Origin: Lachnospiraceae bacterium UBA3732
GTDB lineage: Bacteria > Bacillota > Clostridia > Lachnospirales > Lachnospiraceae
Length of the DNA stretch: 64,000 bases
Reading direction: 5' to 3'
Assembly: GCA_002372545.1 (NCBI GenBank)
Contig: DFHD01000004.1
Span: 1-64,000 of the forward strand
Below the pieces are notes generated by a model. It did no database searches and was not told the DNA's origin. It saw only the letters and a program-made list of their open reading frames with translations. The translations under genes were made by a program, and so were the position numbers. Positions 16,089-25,144 of this stretch are shown here, piece after piece. Position 1 is the first letter of the stretch, and each line of letters begins with the position of its first letter.

Positions 16089-16218
16089 GGACAAACAAAA
16101 AGAGCCCGCCATACATAGCAAGCTCATTTGTAAGAAATATTTTGTTACTTGTTGTGTGTTGCGTTAACACAGATTTTTCATTTCCGGCCATAGCCCCAGC
16201 AAAGAGTCTTAAACCAGT

Positions 16219-16818
16219 TCAGGACAGCTCGTCCAGAGTCTTTCCGTAGGAGGGCAGGAAGTCCTGCATGAAGTCCCGGACCTCGGGAATCTCTTCGGCG
16301 TAGGCCGTGAGAGCCTTGAAAATGGTTTCCTTTGCTGTGGCGAACTCCCGGTTTCCGGCCTTTTCCTCTTCGATGCATTTAATGAAAGCGGAAAGCTTAT
16401 CGGCGGCCTTTACCATACGGCGGAGCTGGGCTTCATCCTCGGAAAGCTCCTGGGGCGGAAGAAGAATGGAACGGTATGCCTCCTGCAGGTCGGCCGGAAG
16501 GCGGTTCAGAAGCTTATATTCGGCGATGCTTTCCAGCTCCTTGTAGGATTCCCGGATCTTTTCGTTATAGTACTTCACCGGCGTAGGCATATCTCCGGTG
16601 ATGATCTCTGTGGCGTCATGATAGAGTCCGATCACGGCGGCCCTGTCTGCATTCAGATTTTTGCCGTAGCGGGTGTTGCCGATGAGGCAAAGCGCATGTG
16701 CAATCATGGAGACCTCCAGAGAATGCTCGCTCAGATTTTCCGGGCGGGAGGAGCGCATCAGCGCCCAGCGCTCAATATATTTCATGCGGGATATAGCTGC
16801 AAAAAATGTGGATTCCAT
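16219..16818 (-). CDS. yfbR: YfbR-type HD-domain 5'-deoxynucleotidase
   Basis: HD-superfamily phosphohydrolase that removes phosphate from deoxynucleoside 5'-monophosphates. It shows the YfbR arrangement: FAAISRMKYIERWALMRSSR, ENLSEHSLEVSMIAHAL (first His), YHDATEIITGDMPTPVKYYN (HD pair and substrate region) and a late KAADKLSAFIKC with the last metal Asp. About 199 residues, normal length. ATG 16818 is preceded on the minus strand by AAAGGAG; an upstream in-frame start at 16875 is less likely. The first backbone gene after the island. Confidence 0.95.
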   Translation of the reverse strand: MESTFFAAISRMKYIERWALMRSSRPENLSEHSLEVSMIAHALCLIGNTRYGKNLNADRAAVIGLYHDATEIITGDMPTPVKYYNEKIRESYKELESIAEYKLLNRLPADLQEAYRSILLPPQELSEDEAQLRRMVKAADKLSAFIKCIEEEKAGNREFATAKETIFKALTAYAEEIPEVRDFMQDFLPSYGKTLDELS

Positions 16819-16980
16819 AAGATACTCCTTTCGGTTCAGTAACCTTAGTTTAGCCTTCCGGAGAGAAACCGTCAAGAGCGATTCTCTTCCTGTCCGGAGT
16901 TCATTCCTCCTCCCGTCCGGGGGCAGGGAAATGCTGCTTTAGTGTATAGTGCGTTTTTGGCGGAATGCGCATACAAGATA

Positions 16981-17009
16981 TTGATTTTTTTTTTACTTCA
17001 TAATAAAAT
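16981..17009 (+). promoter_or_regulatory. Sigma-A-type promoter for the C39 peptidase gene
   Basis: TTGATT (16981-16986), 17-base spacer, TAAAAT (17004-17009). It lies 92 bases before ATG 17101. Confidence 0.6.
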
Positions 17010-17100
17010 GATAGCAGCATATATAATCCGATAGAAGAAACCCGAATATAACAGAGAATAACAGGAAGTGCACGAAGCGGACAGGCGGTAAGGAACAGGA

Positions 17101-18243
17101 ATGAATAAAAGAAGTATCAGAATCATCATATTGCTGCTGTTTGTTCTTTGTGCGCTTTTTTTCGGCCCGCGTTCGGGGAATGGGGACGAAGATGAAGAAA
17201 AAACGGTGAACGCGCCTGCGCCGGCAGCCCGGACTACCGTAAAAGCAGTGAATGAAACCCGGTATGATTCTGTTTTCCGGCAGGCGATGAATCCGGTTAC
17301 GGAGGCTGGGATCCTCCGGCGGGAGATGCAGCGTGATGAGGCTTTTGCAGAGCCGGTCTGGACCGAAAGGGAAAATCAGAGCTATGCGGCGGCCGGTAAG
17401 GAGGACTCCGGTATGACGGGCAGCTCTCCTGAAGGCGAAGAAACCTATCCGGACACTCCGGTAGATGAAGAGGACAGCCGGATGCCGGAGGGCGTTTATC
17501 TGGCAATAGGAGATGATCAGAAGAAAGAGATGCCTGAAGGAGAGGAATCCGAAGGAGAAATATTTGAAGGAAAGATACCTGAATCGGGTCAGTCTCTTGA
17601 AGTATATGAGGAATCTTCTGTTTCGGATCGGACGCCGAAGAAAAGGGTCAGCCGTCTGAATCTGGAGGTAAAATGCATTCTGCAGAATCCGGAGCTTCCT
17701 ACGGGCTGTGAGGTGACATCGCTGGCAGCTGTGCTGAACTGGATGGGATATGAAATTGACAAGGTAAAGCTGGCGAGGGATTATCTGCCCATGAATGGAA
17801 TAGCCGGTGAGGATTCTCCCTTTGATATTTTTATCGGAGATCCGGAACGGGACTATGCTTACGGCTGTTATCCGCCGGTGATCGTGCATACCGCCAACGC
17901 CCTGCTCCGGGACCGGAATGAGTATGTTATCCATGCGGTGAATTTCACCGGTTCCACCCTGAGTGAAGTGTTTGATTATATGGCCGAGAACGGATCTCCG
18001 GCGATTGTCTGGGTAACCCAGTATCTGGAGGAACCGTACAATGGAGCGGTCTGGGTGATCGATGGGAAACCGGTTTACTGGACATCACCGAACCATTGTG
18101 TCGTGCTGTATGGCTACAACAAGGCGAGTGGTGAGGTGTTTGTGGCTGATCCGCTTGTGGGCAATGTGGTGTATGACCGGAAGCTGTTCGAGCGCCGTTA
18201 TGAGCAGCTGGGGGAAAAAGCGGTTGTTATTCACTTTCCGTAA
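17101..18243 (+). CDS. Exported C39-like (papain-fold) cysteine peptidase
   Basis: An N-terminal hydrophobic segment (about 5-22, IRIIILLLFVLCALFFGPRS) serves as signal anchor or signal peptide. A long acidic low-complexity linker follows (about 25-180, rich in Glu, Pro and Gly). The C-terminal ~190 residues are a Peptidase_C39_2-type domain: LPTGCEVTSLAAVLNWMGYE with the catalytic Cys, then SPNHCVVLYGYNK with the catalytic His, then VADPLVGN with the Asp. It is a surface or wall-associated protein by architecture; its substrate is unknown. Its 3' end overlaps the convergent gene at 18227 by 17 bases. Confidence 0.85.
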   Translation: MNKRSIRIIILLLFVLCALFFGPRSGNGDEDEEKTVNAPAPAARTTVKAVNETRYDSVFRQAMNPVTEAGILRREMQRDEAFAEPVWTERENQSYAAAGKEDSGMTGSSPEGEETYPDTPVDEEDSRMPEGVYLAIGDDQKKEMPEGEESEGEIFEGKIPESGQSLEVYEESSVSDRTPKKRVSRLNLEVKCILQNPELPTGCEVTSLAAVLNWMGYEIDKVKLARDYLPMNGIAGEDSPFDIFIGDPERDYAYGCYPPVIVHTANALLRDRNEYVIHAVNFTGSTLSEVFDYMAENGSPAIVWVTQYLEEPYNGAVWVIDGKPVYWTSPNHCVVLYGYNKASGEVFVADPLVGNVVYDRKLFERRYEQLGEKAVVIHFP

Positions 18244-19192
18244 AAAGACTGTTCGGGAGAAGGAGGACCAGGGAGCCCTGGTTCTCTTCTTTTTTTACTC
18301 TTTGCACGATCAGCCGGTAGCTGTCCGTTCCGGGGGTGCCGAAAGCCTTTTCCAGATCAATCTCGTAGTATTTGGACGAGGGAGGTGAATTGGGTGCCCT
18401 TTCCATCAAAAGATAGGCGGATTCCGTAACCGGCAGCCATTCGCTTTGCTCAAGGAGGCTGCTGAAATGCGGGATTTCCGGGATGCTCAGGCCCTGGCCG
18501 TTAAACCATGTGGTTTCTGCTGTATAGCCTATCCGGAAAGGGGAGGACGGAATAATAGTGATAAAGCCGTTCTGCATGTCTGTCTGGATATCCTTACCCG
18601 TGATAGTGGCTGTGGTAAAGGTTTCCGCTTTTGATGAGGGCATTTTGTTCAGCGGCGAGCTTCCGGAGTAGGCAAAGCAGAAATTCCCGCTGTCAGTGAG
18701 GCAGACCGTATGTACCTCGGCGGAATCATAGCGGGTAAAGGTTATGATCCAGAAGTAGACCGTGAAGGACGCGAAAGCAGCGTCCGTTACCTGGTAGGGC
18801 TTTGCGGCCCATGCATACCAGTTTCTGCTGTTTGCATTCGCGCGGGCAGGCCATGCGCCTTCATCTGTCAGAAATGCCAGATACTTTTCCGCAGTATTTG
18901 CCGCGTCGTAGGGCGTCATGGTAAGGCCGTCGGCATCGCTGGTGAGAGGAACCATTTCACTTTCCGTAAAGCCGTAGATCAGGCTGAGCTGTTCGGCTCC
19001 CGTCAGCTGGCCGGAGGCATTCCGGACATAGGAAGTGCTGCGCCGGTTGTAGTAGGATGAGGGAATATCCTCTACCACACCGTTCGTTCTTCTGTCCCGA
19101 AGCCTGAGATAGAGGAAGGGCGTAAATACGGAAACAGCCACCATAGCAAGGAGAATGGTGGAAGGGATTATGATCTTAAGCGTTCGTTTCAT
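18227..19192 (-). CDS. Membrane-anchored unknown protein of the two-component operon
   Basis: A 321-residue protein with one N-terminal membrane helix (about 7-31, IIIPSTILLAMVAVSVFTPF) and a long extracytoplasmic domain of unrecognised family. Its start lies 17 bases inside the 3' end of the histidine-kinase gene, so the three genes (regulator, kinase, this protein) form one overlapping operon. It may be an accessory sensor or modulator of the kinase (inference). The last codons overlap the convergent C39 peptidase gene, so transcription of the two may interfere. Confidence 0.7.
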   Translation of the reverse strand: MKRTLKIIIPSTILLAMVAVSVFTPFLYLRLRDRRTNGVVEDIPSSYYNRRSTSYVRNASGQLTGAEQLSLIYGFTESEMVPLTSDADGLTMTPYDAANTAEKYLAFLTDEGAWPARANANSRNWYAWAAKPYQVTDAAFASFTVYFWIITFTRYDSAEVHTVCLTDSGNFCFAYSGSSPLNKMPSSKAETFTTATITGKDIQTDMQNGFITIIPSSPFRIGYTAETTWFNGQGLSIPEIPHFSSLLEQSEWLPVTESAYLLMERAPNSPPSSKYYEIDLEKAFGTPGTDSYRLIVQRVKKEENQGSLVLLLPNSLFTESE

Positions 19193-20639
19193 CGGTTTCC
19201 TCCTTTCCTTCCGGGGGCAGTGCAGGCAGCAGGATATCTACTGTTGTTCCCTTGCCCGGGGCACTTTTGATGGAAAGCTCCGCTTTATGCCGGCTGAGGA
19301 TGGACGAAACAAGAGACATGCCGAGACCGGCGCCGCCCTCCTTCCGGGACCGGGATTTGTCCGCCATAAAAAACTCGTCGGTAATGTGTTTCACCTCATC
19401 TTCTGTCATGCCGATGCCGGTATCCTTTACGGTGATCCGGTATTTTTGATCGGAGCCATCCTCCGGGGCGCCGGTTACGGTAATCCGGGCACCTTCGGCG
19501 GATGCCTTCCGGGCGTTATCCATGAGGTTGATCAGGACGGTCTTCAGAAGCTCGCCGTCACCGTATATCGTATCATCCCGGATGTTCGTGGAGAGAGTCT
19601 GCTTTTTCTTTTCCAGAAGGGGGCGCATGCTGCGGCCGGCGTCCAGGATGATCTCCTTCGCCGAAAGAGGTACAAGCTCGATGGGATGATCCTTCAGATA
19701 GATCAGGTCGAAGAGCTTCATGGACATCTTCTCCAGCCGCCGGCCTTCCGAATAAATATAATCCAGAGACATCCTCCGGTCTTCCGGCGAAAGCTCCATC
19801 CGCCGCATGGTATCGGCGTAACCGATGATGGAGGTCATGGGCGTTTTGATCTCATGCGTAAAATCCGCAACGAACTGGTCCCGGCGGCGGAGCATATCCC
19901 CCAGCTCATCAATATGACCCTCCACTGAGTCGGCCAGGTGGTTGAAATGCTGGGAAAGAACGCCAATCTCATCCCCGGTGGAAACGTCGGCGCGCTGGGA
20001 ATAATCGCCACCGGCAAAACGGTCGGTGACGGCGGTCAGTTTTTCAATGGGGCGGGTAACCAGAAGACTGATGATATAGAGAACAAGGCCGCTGACCAGA
20101 AGGATCAGGCCGGTCAGGATCGAAAAAAAGGCGGCCTCGCGGCGGAGCTCCCAGTAGGAATCGGTCACATCGCGGCGGGTGATGACAAAAAACGGGCGGT
20201 TATACAGCCGGCTCATGGACGCGACGTAGAAATACCGCCGGTCGCCGGCCCTGAGCTTCATGCCGGATTTATAGCCGTTTTCCAGCGTGGTCCGGAGCTC
20301 ATCCGTGGGAATGTTCTCCGTGTCCGTTGCATAGCACAGCGTATCATCGTAGTAGCAGAAAAGAGCCGTGTCCGGCGTTAAAAAGCTGCGGACAACATCG
20401 GAGGTTTCGAAATACGCGGCGATGGTCTCCTGCAGATTGGATGAGTCATCCCCCTCCAGATGGGTGAGAAGCTCGTATTGTATGGTATTTTCGAGGATGG
20501 AGTTTTCCTGCACGACGCCGGAAAGAAGGTTATTCTCCGTATGGCGGACAGAGTGCTGCATGACAAAGAAAACGATGGCCGAAAGGGCCAGCGTAAGAAG
20601 GAGAAGATTCAGAAAGAGTACCTTAAAGCGGAATTTCAT
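19176..20639 (-). CDS. Sensor histidine kinase (HAMP, HisKA, HATPase_c)
   Basis: Membrane kinase of a two-component system. TM1 is at about 8-28, the extracytoplasmic sensor at about 30-165, TM2 at about 168-190, and HAMP includes FAGGDYSQRADVSTGDEIG. The dimerisation/phospho-acceptor box is DFTHEIKTPMTSIIGYADTM. ATP-binding N, G1 and G2 boxes are DNARKAS, DTGIGMTEDEV and GGAGLGMSLV. The start overlaps the response-regulator stop by four bases. Its position divergent from the exporter operon at 21703 suggests it controls that operon, as is typical for antimicrobial-peptide resistance modules (inference). Confidence 0.95.
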   Translation of the reverse strand: MKFRFKVLFLNLLLLTLALSAIVFFVMQHSVRHTENNLLSGVVQENSILENTIQYELLTHLEGDDSSNLQETIAAYFETSDVVRSFLTPDTALFCYYDDTLCYATDTENIPTDELRTTLENGYKSGMKLRAGDRRYFYVASMSRLYNRPFFVITRRDVTDSYWELRREAAFFSILTGLILLVSGLVLYIISLLVTRPIEKLTAVTDRFAGGDYSQRADVSTGDEIGVLSQHFNHLADSVEGHIDELGDMLRRRDQFVADFTHEIKTPMTSIIGYADTMRRMELSPEDRRMSLDYIYSEGRRLEKMSMKLFDLIYLKDHPIELVPLSAKEIILDAGRSMRPLLEKKKQTLSTNIRDDTIYGDGELLKTVLINLMDNARKASAEGARITVTGAPEDGSDQKYRITVKDTGIGMTEDEVKHITDEFFMADKSRSRKEGGAGLGMSLVSSILSRHKAELSIKSAPGKGTTVDILLPALPPEGKEETDETNA

Positions 20640-21295
20640 TCCGTAACCTCCAGCCGGTAGCCGGTGCCGTAAATTGTCCGGATGGCATCCGACAGACCGG
20701 TCTTTTTCCGGAGACGCTGAATATGCAGATCCAGAGTCCGGCTTCCAGGCTCCGGTTCATCGCCCCAGATCTCCTCATAGATCTTTTCGCGAAACAGCGT
20801 AATGCCCTTATTTCTGACCAGCAGAAGAAGGAGTTCGAATTCCTTCGGCGTAAGGGGAAGAGGCTGTCCGTCCTTCTGGACGGTCTGGTTTTCTCCGTCA
20901 ATCGTAAGGCCGGCGAAATGGATCAGCTCATCTGTTTTATTATGACGGCGAAGAACGATCCGGATCCGGGCCAGAAGCTCAACAATCTCGAAGGGCTTGA
21001 CGATATAATCCTCGGCGCCGGAGTTCAGCCCGCGAAGCTTATCATCCAGAGAAGCCTTTGCGGTGAGAAAGATCACGGGAAGCTTCAGCTCCCGGCAGTA
21101 GTCCATCAGAGAAAAGCCGTCTATTCCGGGCAGCATGACGTCCAGAAGGATAAGGTCAAAATCCCGCTCGGAAAGAATATCCTCCGCCGCGTTTCCGTCG
21201 AAGGCCGTGAAGCAGTTATAGCCTGCGGCTGTGAGATTCAGCCTGATCAGGTCGGATATGGGTTTTTCGTCTTCTACGATCAGAATGTCGGTCAT
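20636..21295 (-). CDS. OmpR/PhoB-family response regulator
   Basis: A 219-residue regulator with an N-terminal receiver domain (DILIVEDE acidic pocket, DLILLDVMLPGIDGF with phospho-acceptor Asp52, VIFLTAKASLDDK with the conserved Thr/Lys) and a C-terminal winged helix (about 125-219) containing LTPKEFELLLLLVRNKG, RTLDLHIQRLRKK and IRTIYGTGYRLE. It is transcribed with the kinase and the membrane protein from the promoter at 21346-21374. The full family length is present and no residue is missing. Confidence 0.96.
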   Translation of the reverse strand: MTDILIVEDEKPISDLIRLNLTAAGYNCFTAFDGNAAEDILSERDFDLILLDVMLPGIDGFSLMDYCRELKLPVIFLTAKASLDDKLRGLNSGAEDYIVKPFEIVELLARIRIVLRRHNKTDELIHFAGLTIDGENQTVQKDGQPLPLTPKEFELLLLLVRNKGITLFREKIYEEIWGDEPEPGSRTLDLHIQRLRKKTGLSDAIRTIYGTGYRLEVTE

Positions 21296-21345
21296 GCTCT
21301 GCCTCCGGGTGCTTTTCGTTTTCGTTCAAATTCTGTTCCGGTTTT

Positions 21346-21374
21346 ATTTTAGCTTTGTCTCCCTAAAATATCAA
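21346..21374 (-). promoter_or_regulatory. Sigma-A-type promoter of the two-component operon
   Basis: On the minus strand TTGATA (21374-21369), 17-base spacer, TAAAAT (21351-21346), about 50 bases before the response-regulator start. Confidence 0.65.
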
Positions 21375-21621
21375 TATCATATGATTCTTTGGAGGGCGAT
21401 GAATTTTTTCAGCAGGTGATGCAATTGTTAAACAGATGACGTAATTGTCCAGCAGATGTTTTAAAAACAATCGGGACGTACGTGCATGGTATTCAGCTAC
21501 TTACATTTATACAGAGAAAATGTATCGGAATTGTATATGCCGGCCTGTGTATTCCACAGGGAAACAGGAAAAGGAACAGGAGAAGATGCGGAAAACACGG
21601 ATTAATATTGCAGATGCCGTC

Positions 21622-21647
21622 GTGATACAGTTGTGATACAATCACAA
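21622..21647 (+). promoter_or_regulatory. Operator-like direct and inverted repeats before the exporter operon
   Basis: GTGATACA occurs twice (21622-21629 and 21633-21640), and the second copy is part of the palindrome TTGTGATACAATCACAA (21631-21647). It lies 55-80 bases before the first adaptor gene and may bind the neighbouring response regulator or another factor. The rest of the 383-base gap (21296-21678) holds the divergent promoter and no gene. Confidence 0.5.
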
Positions 21648-21702
21648 TGTACAGTATGGGCAGAGTAGTCCGAAGAATTTGCAGATAATAAGGATTTTAT
21701 TT

Positions 21703-22830
21703 ATGAAGAAGGACCGTATGCAAAACAGCACACAAAAGAAGACGCCGGAGCCAAGGCGCAGTCTGACGCGGAGCTTTATGCAGAGACTTACGCGCAGCAG
21801 GACGAAAGCCTGCCTGCTCCTGATGATGCTCCTGGCTCTCACGGGCTGCGGAAAAAGGAAAGAGAATCCGCTTGTGGTGAAGGAAAAAGAGCAGTATGAG
21901 CGGGTGACCCACAGCGAGGCAGAGGTAAGGCGCGGGGATTTCCCCAACACGATTATCCTCAGCCTCAGTATGGAGGACCTTATCACAAAGGAATACATGT
22001 TCAGCGAGACAGCCATGTCTAACTATGCAACAAAGCTTTCGCCGGAAATGAGCGCCTACGTGGTTCCCGTGGCAAAGGTCTATGTGAAGGTGGGGGATCA
22101 TGTAAATGCAGGAGATACGCTGGTCGAGGCGGCCATTCCGGAAGCGGATAAGGAGCTTCAGGAGGAGGAAAAGAACGCGGACAGACTGTCGCTGAATCTG
22201 GAGCACCTCAGGAACCTCGCGGAATTGGATCCTTCCCAGGATTATACCGGAGAGATCAAAGATACAGAGCAGCAGCTGCAGCTGGCGAGAACGAAGCTTT
22301 CGGAAATGCGTGAACAGAAAAAGGGCGTCAGTCTCGTGGCAGAGGAAGAGGGCACCGTAACCTATATCAACGAGTATCTGGAGGATTACGGATATTTTGA
22401 TTCCTATAATCCCATGGTCAGGATTACTTCGGGAACGGGCAAATATACGGTATCGACGGAGGATGATTATCCCTTCCGGGTCGGGCAGGTCTTTCATGCC
22501 ACGGCCAACGAGAATACCTATGATTTTGAACTGACAGAGATCATGGATGAAGGGAATGGAAGCCGGCGGCTGCAGTTTACGCCGGTGTCGGATGTTTCCG
22601 GTCTGGCGGATTCCCAGCGTCTCGATCTTATGGTGGAAAAGGAGCCGTACCGGGATGTGGTCTATGTGAACAGAAAAGCAGTGACCAAAACCAACGGACG
22701 TTCCTGGGTCTATGTGATGGATGAAAACGGTTATCTTGAGGCGCGGGAGGTGGAGTGCGGCGATATCATTGACGACGCGCAGATCATCCTGAGCGGCCTT
22801 TCGGGAGGTGAAACGGTAAGTGTGGAATAG
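21703..22830 (+). CDS. HlyD/MacA-type efflux adaptor lipoprotein 1
   Basis: Periplasmic-adaptor-type protein of an ABC exporter, here anchored in a Gram-positive membrane. A basic N-terminus is followed by a hydrophobic stretch and lipobox LALTGCGK (Cys is the lipidated residue). Then comes a barrel-sandwich half (VAKVYVKVGDHVNAGDTLVE), an alpha-hairpin (about 140-200, Glu/Leu-rich), the second sandwich half (VAEEEGTVTYINEYL) and a C-terminal beta domain. ATG 21703 is preferred over an earlier in-frame ATG because AAGGA sits just upstream. The stop overlaps the next start, showing an operon of five genes to 30103. Confidence 0.88.
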   Translation: MKKDRMQNSTQKKTPEPRRSLTRSFMQRLTRSRTKACLLLMMLLALTGCGKRKENPLVVKEKEQYERVTHSEAEVRRGDFPNTIILSLSMEDLITKEYMFSETAMSNYATKLSPEMSAYVVPVAKVYVKVGDHVNAGDTLVEAAIPEADKELQEEEKNADRLSLNLEHLRNLAELDPSQDYTGEIKDTEQQLQLARTKLSEMREQKKGVSLVAEEEGTVTYINEYLEDYGYFDSYNPMVRITSGTGKYTVSTEDDYPFRVGQVFHATANENTYDFELTEIMDEGNGSRRLQFTPVSDVSGLADSQRLDLMVEKEPYRDVVYVNRKAVTKTNGRSWVYVMDENGYLEAREVECGDIIDDAQIILSGLSGGETVSVE

Positions 22831-25144
22831 AAGAAAAACAGCCGGGCTGATGGTCATGCTCGTTCTCCTTTCCCTCCTTGGAGGATGCGGTAAAAAAGAA
22901 AAAACAGAGCCGGCGCCCGAGCTTCTGACGCCGCTTTCCGTTTCCCAGTCCTTCCGGCCGGTGGGCATGAGGGAGGTAGGCGGCGTAAAGTATCTGCAGG
23001 GAAGAGTCCTGGCAAAGGAATATGCGCACTTTTTCGAAAAGAATACGCTGGTTAAGGAAATCCTTGTGGATTACGGAGATGTGGTGCAGGAGGGGGATGT
23101 GATCGCCCGGGCTGATACCAGAGATAAAGAGGCGGCGGTTCAGGCTGCATCCGAGGCACTTGATTCAGCAAGAAGCAGTGCGGCCTTCCGGAAGAGGGAA
23201 TATGAGGCGCAGACTACGCTGATGGAATACCGGAGAATGGCTGCAGAGGCCGCGGGTAATCCGGAGGGCGCGGCAGCCGTCGAGCAGGAAAAGCGGATTG
23301 CTGCCGAGAACTATCGTTATGACAGCGCTGTTGCTCAAAATGATATATACTGGCTGGAGAAGAATCTGGAGAAGGCCAGGGAGGAGATGAACCAGAGCAC
23401 GCTGGTTGCGCGGCACAGCGGAAGAGTGACCTATGTGGCGGACCTTACTATGAGCTCCGGGGAAAACGGACCGGACAGTGTTCTGATCCTGATCTCGGAT
23501 TTCGACGATCTTTACATTGAAGCTATTGATGACGGCTCGGGAAATCCGGAGAGAAAAGGGAAGCCGCTTCCCACCAATAAATATTCCTACCGGGCGTATG
23601 ATTATAAATATACGGTGATCGGCGGGAAACGATATCCCATCGAAGAGATGGATTATTCCCTGCAGGAACAGAGGATGATCAAAACAAAAGAAAGCTATCC
23701 GGCCATGCGGTTTAAGGCCGGGGATGCTCCCCTTGCGGCAGGCAGCTCCATTCCGCTGTATTTTTCCTGGAAGACTACCGGTAAGCCTGTTCTGGCTGTC
23801 GGTCTGGACAGTGTACAGACAGAGGGTGAAGTAAACTATGTATATGTAAGAGCAAATCCCGGAAGCGAGGAGCTGGAGAGGAGAGTGATCACCATCGGCG
23901 CCGAGGACGGCCTTTACGCCGAAGTCCTTTCCGGCCTCGAGGAGGGCGAGGAGGTCTACTACGACGCCGGCAGCGTTCTTCCGGCAAAATATGAGGAGCG
24001 TGAGGCGGAGCTTGGCCGGTTCACGCGGACGAGTGCATCCGAACGCGTGGAGCAGGGCCTGACCCAATGTGATTTCTATTATTCTCCGAATGTGAACAGC
24101 ATGCTTACGGATGGCACAAAGCTCCGGGAAGGAAATCCCGTGGAGGAAGGCGCATATCTCTACACCTATATGCCGGCCACTTCGGATTCGGAGCTGATGG
24201 AGGCCTCCCAGGCTATCAGCAGTGAGGAAAGGCGCCATACGGATGCCGTAAACAGCCTGAACGCAGAGATCGCAGAGCTGGACAGAGCGCTGGCGGTCTC
24301 TGTGGATACGGAAGAGCTTCTTCAGAATGGTTTCCTCACTGCCACAGATACGGATGCTGAGGAAAAGGAGGAAATCCTTTACAGCAGGGAAAAGCTCTCT
24401 GTTCAGCGCGTCATGGCAGGCATCAGTCTGGAGGAGGAAAATGCGGCATATTCTGCCAGCATCAGCCGTCTCCGGAAGGAATATGACCGCCTGAACAGTA
24501 TAAGCGGGGCAGCGGAGGTGACAGCGAAGTCCGGAGGAAAGGTCCGGACCATGATCGAGTTTTACGATCCCGTGGCCCTTGTACCCAATTCGATCCTGGG
24601 AATCATAGCTACGGCGGATAATCCGCTTCTCCAGGTTACCATGATGCCCATGACTTCAAAGAGCGCATCTGCGGTTGAGAAGATGAATACCGGCGGCGGG
24701 GATGCTGCCATTCCCGGACAGAAGCTCCGCTTTAAGGCGGAGGGAGTGGACCGCGAGGTGACCTGCGTCGGCATTAACGGAGACGCGGATAAGCTATATG
24801 TGACTACCATCGGGGAAAGGGTCTATCTCTCCAAGGCGGCTCCGCGTGTGGACAGTAAATATAATGTATTTTATACCGATGCGGATGAGGAGGTGCTGGG
24901 TGCGCAGCATGGCATTATTTCCTTCGATTCCGTGGATTATCCGGATGTTCTTCTGATCCCGTCCGAGGCGGTCTATTCGGAGACGTCCAAAACATCCGCA
25001 GGAACCCGGCACTATGTCTGGCGGATCATGCCCTACGGGCTGGATAAAACCTATGTGGATGTGGAGATCGGGGAAAAGACGGCCATGGTCCTTACCGGTC
25101 TTTCGGAGCATGACAGGGTCGCAGTGGAGGTGCTGGAGAAGTGA
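22820..25144 (+). CDS. Large efflux adaptor lipoprotein 2, apparently two adaptor modules in tandem
   Basis: A 774-residue lipoprotein (lipobox SLLGGCGK) about twice the usual adaptor length. Module 1 (about 40-390) has VLAKEYAHF, LVDYGDVVQEGDVIARADTR, a long hairpin, then RHSGRVTYVADL and a beta region with YVYVRANPG. Module 2 (about 400-774) has its own entry VEEGAYLYTYMP, a second Glu-rich hairpin (about 455-555), VTAKSGGKVRTMIEF and a closing DVLLIPSEAVYSE...EHDRVAVEVLEK. A GTG start at 22820 with GGGAGGTG upstream lies inside the previous gene. It probably bridges the permease to the cell surface; the duplication is unusual. Confidence 0.82.
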   Translation: MWNRRKTAGLMVMLVLLSLLGGCGKKEKTEPAPELLTPLSVSQSFRPVGMREVGGVKYLQGRVLAKEYAHFFEKNTLVKEILVDYGDVVQEGDVIARADTRDKEAAVQAASEALDSARSSAAFRKREYEAQTTLMEYRRMAAEAAGNPEGAAAVEQEKRIAAENYRYDSAVAQNDIYWLEKNLEKAREEMNQSTLVARHSGRVTYVADLTMSSGENGPDSVLILISDFDDLYIEAIDDGSGNPERKGKPLPTNKYSYRAYDYKYTVIGGKRYPIEEMDYSLQEQRMIKTKESYPAMRFKAGDAPLAAGSSIPLYFSWKTTGKPVLAVGLDSVQTEGEVNYVYVRANPGSEELERRVITIGAEDGLYAEVLSGLEEGEEVYYDAGSVLPAKYEEREAELGRFTRTSASERVEQGLTQCDFYYSPNVNSMLTDGTKLREGNPVEEGAYLYTYMPATSDSELMEASQAISSEERRHTDAVNSLNAEIAELDRALAVSVDTEELLQNGFLTATDTDAEEKEEILYSREKLSVQRVMAGISLEEENAAYSASISRLRKEYDRLNSISGAAEVTAKSGGKVRTMIEFYDPVALVPNSILGIIATADNPLLQVTMMPMTSKSASAVEKMNTGGGDAAIPGQKLRFKAEGVDREVTCVGINGDADKLYVTTIGERVYLSKAAPRVDSKYNVFYTDADEEVLGAQHGIISFDSVDYPDVLLIPSEAVYSETSKTSAGTRHYVWRIMPYGLDKTYVDVEIGEKTAMVLTGLSEHDRVAVEVLEK

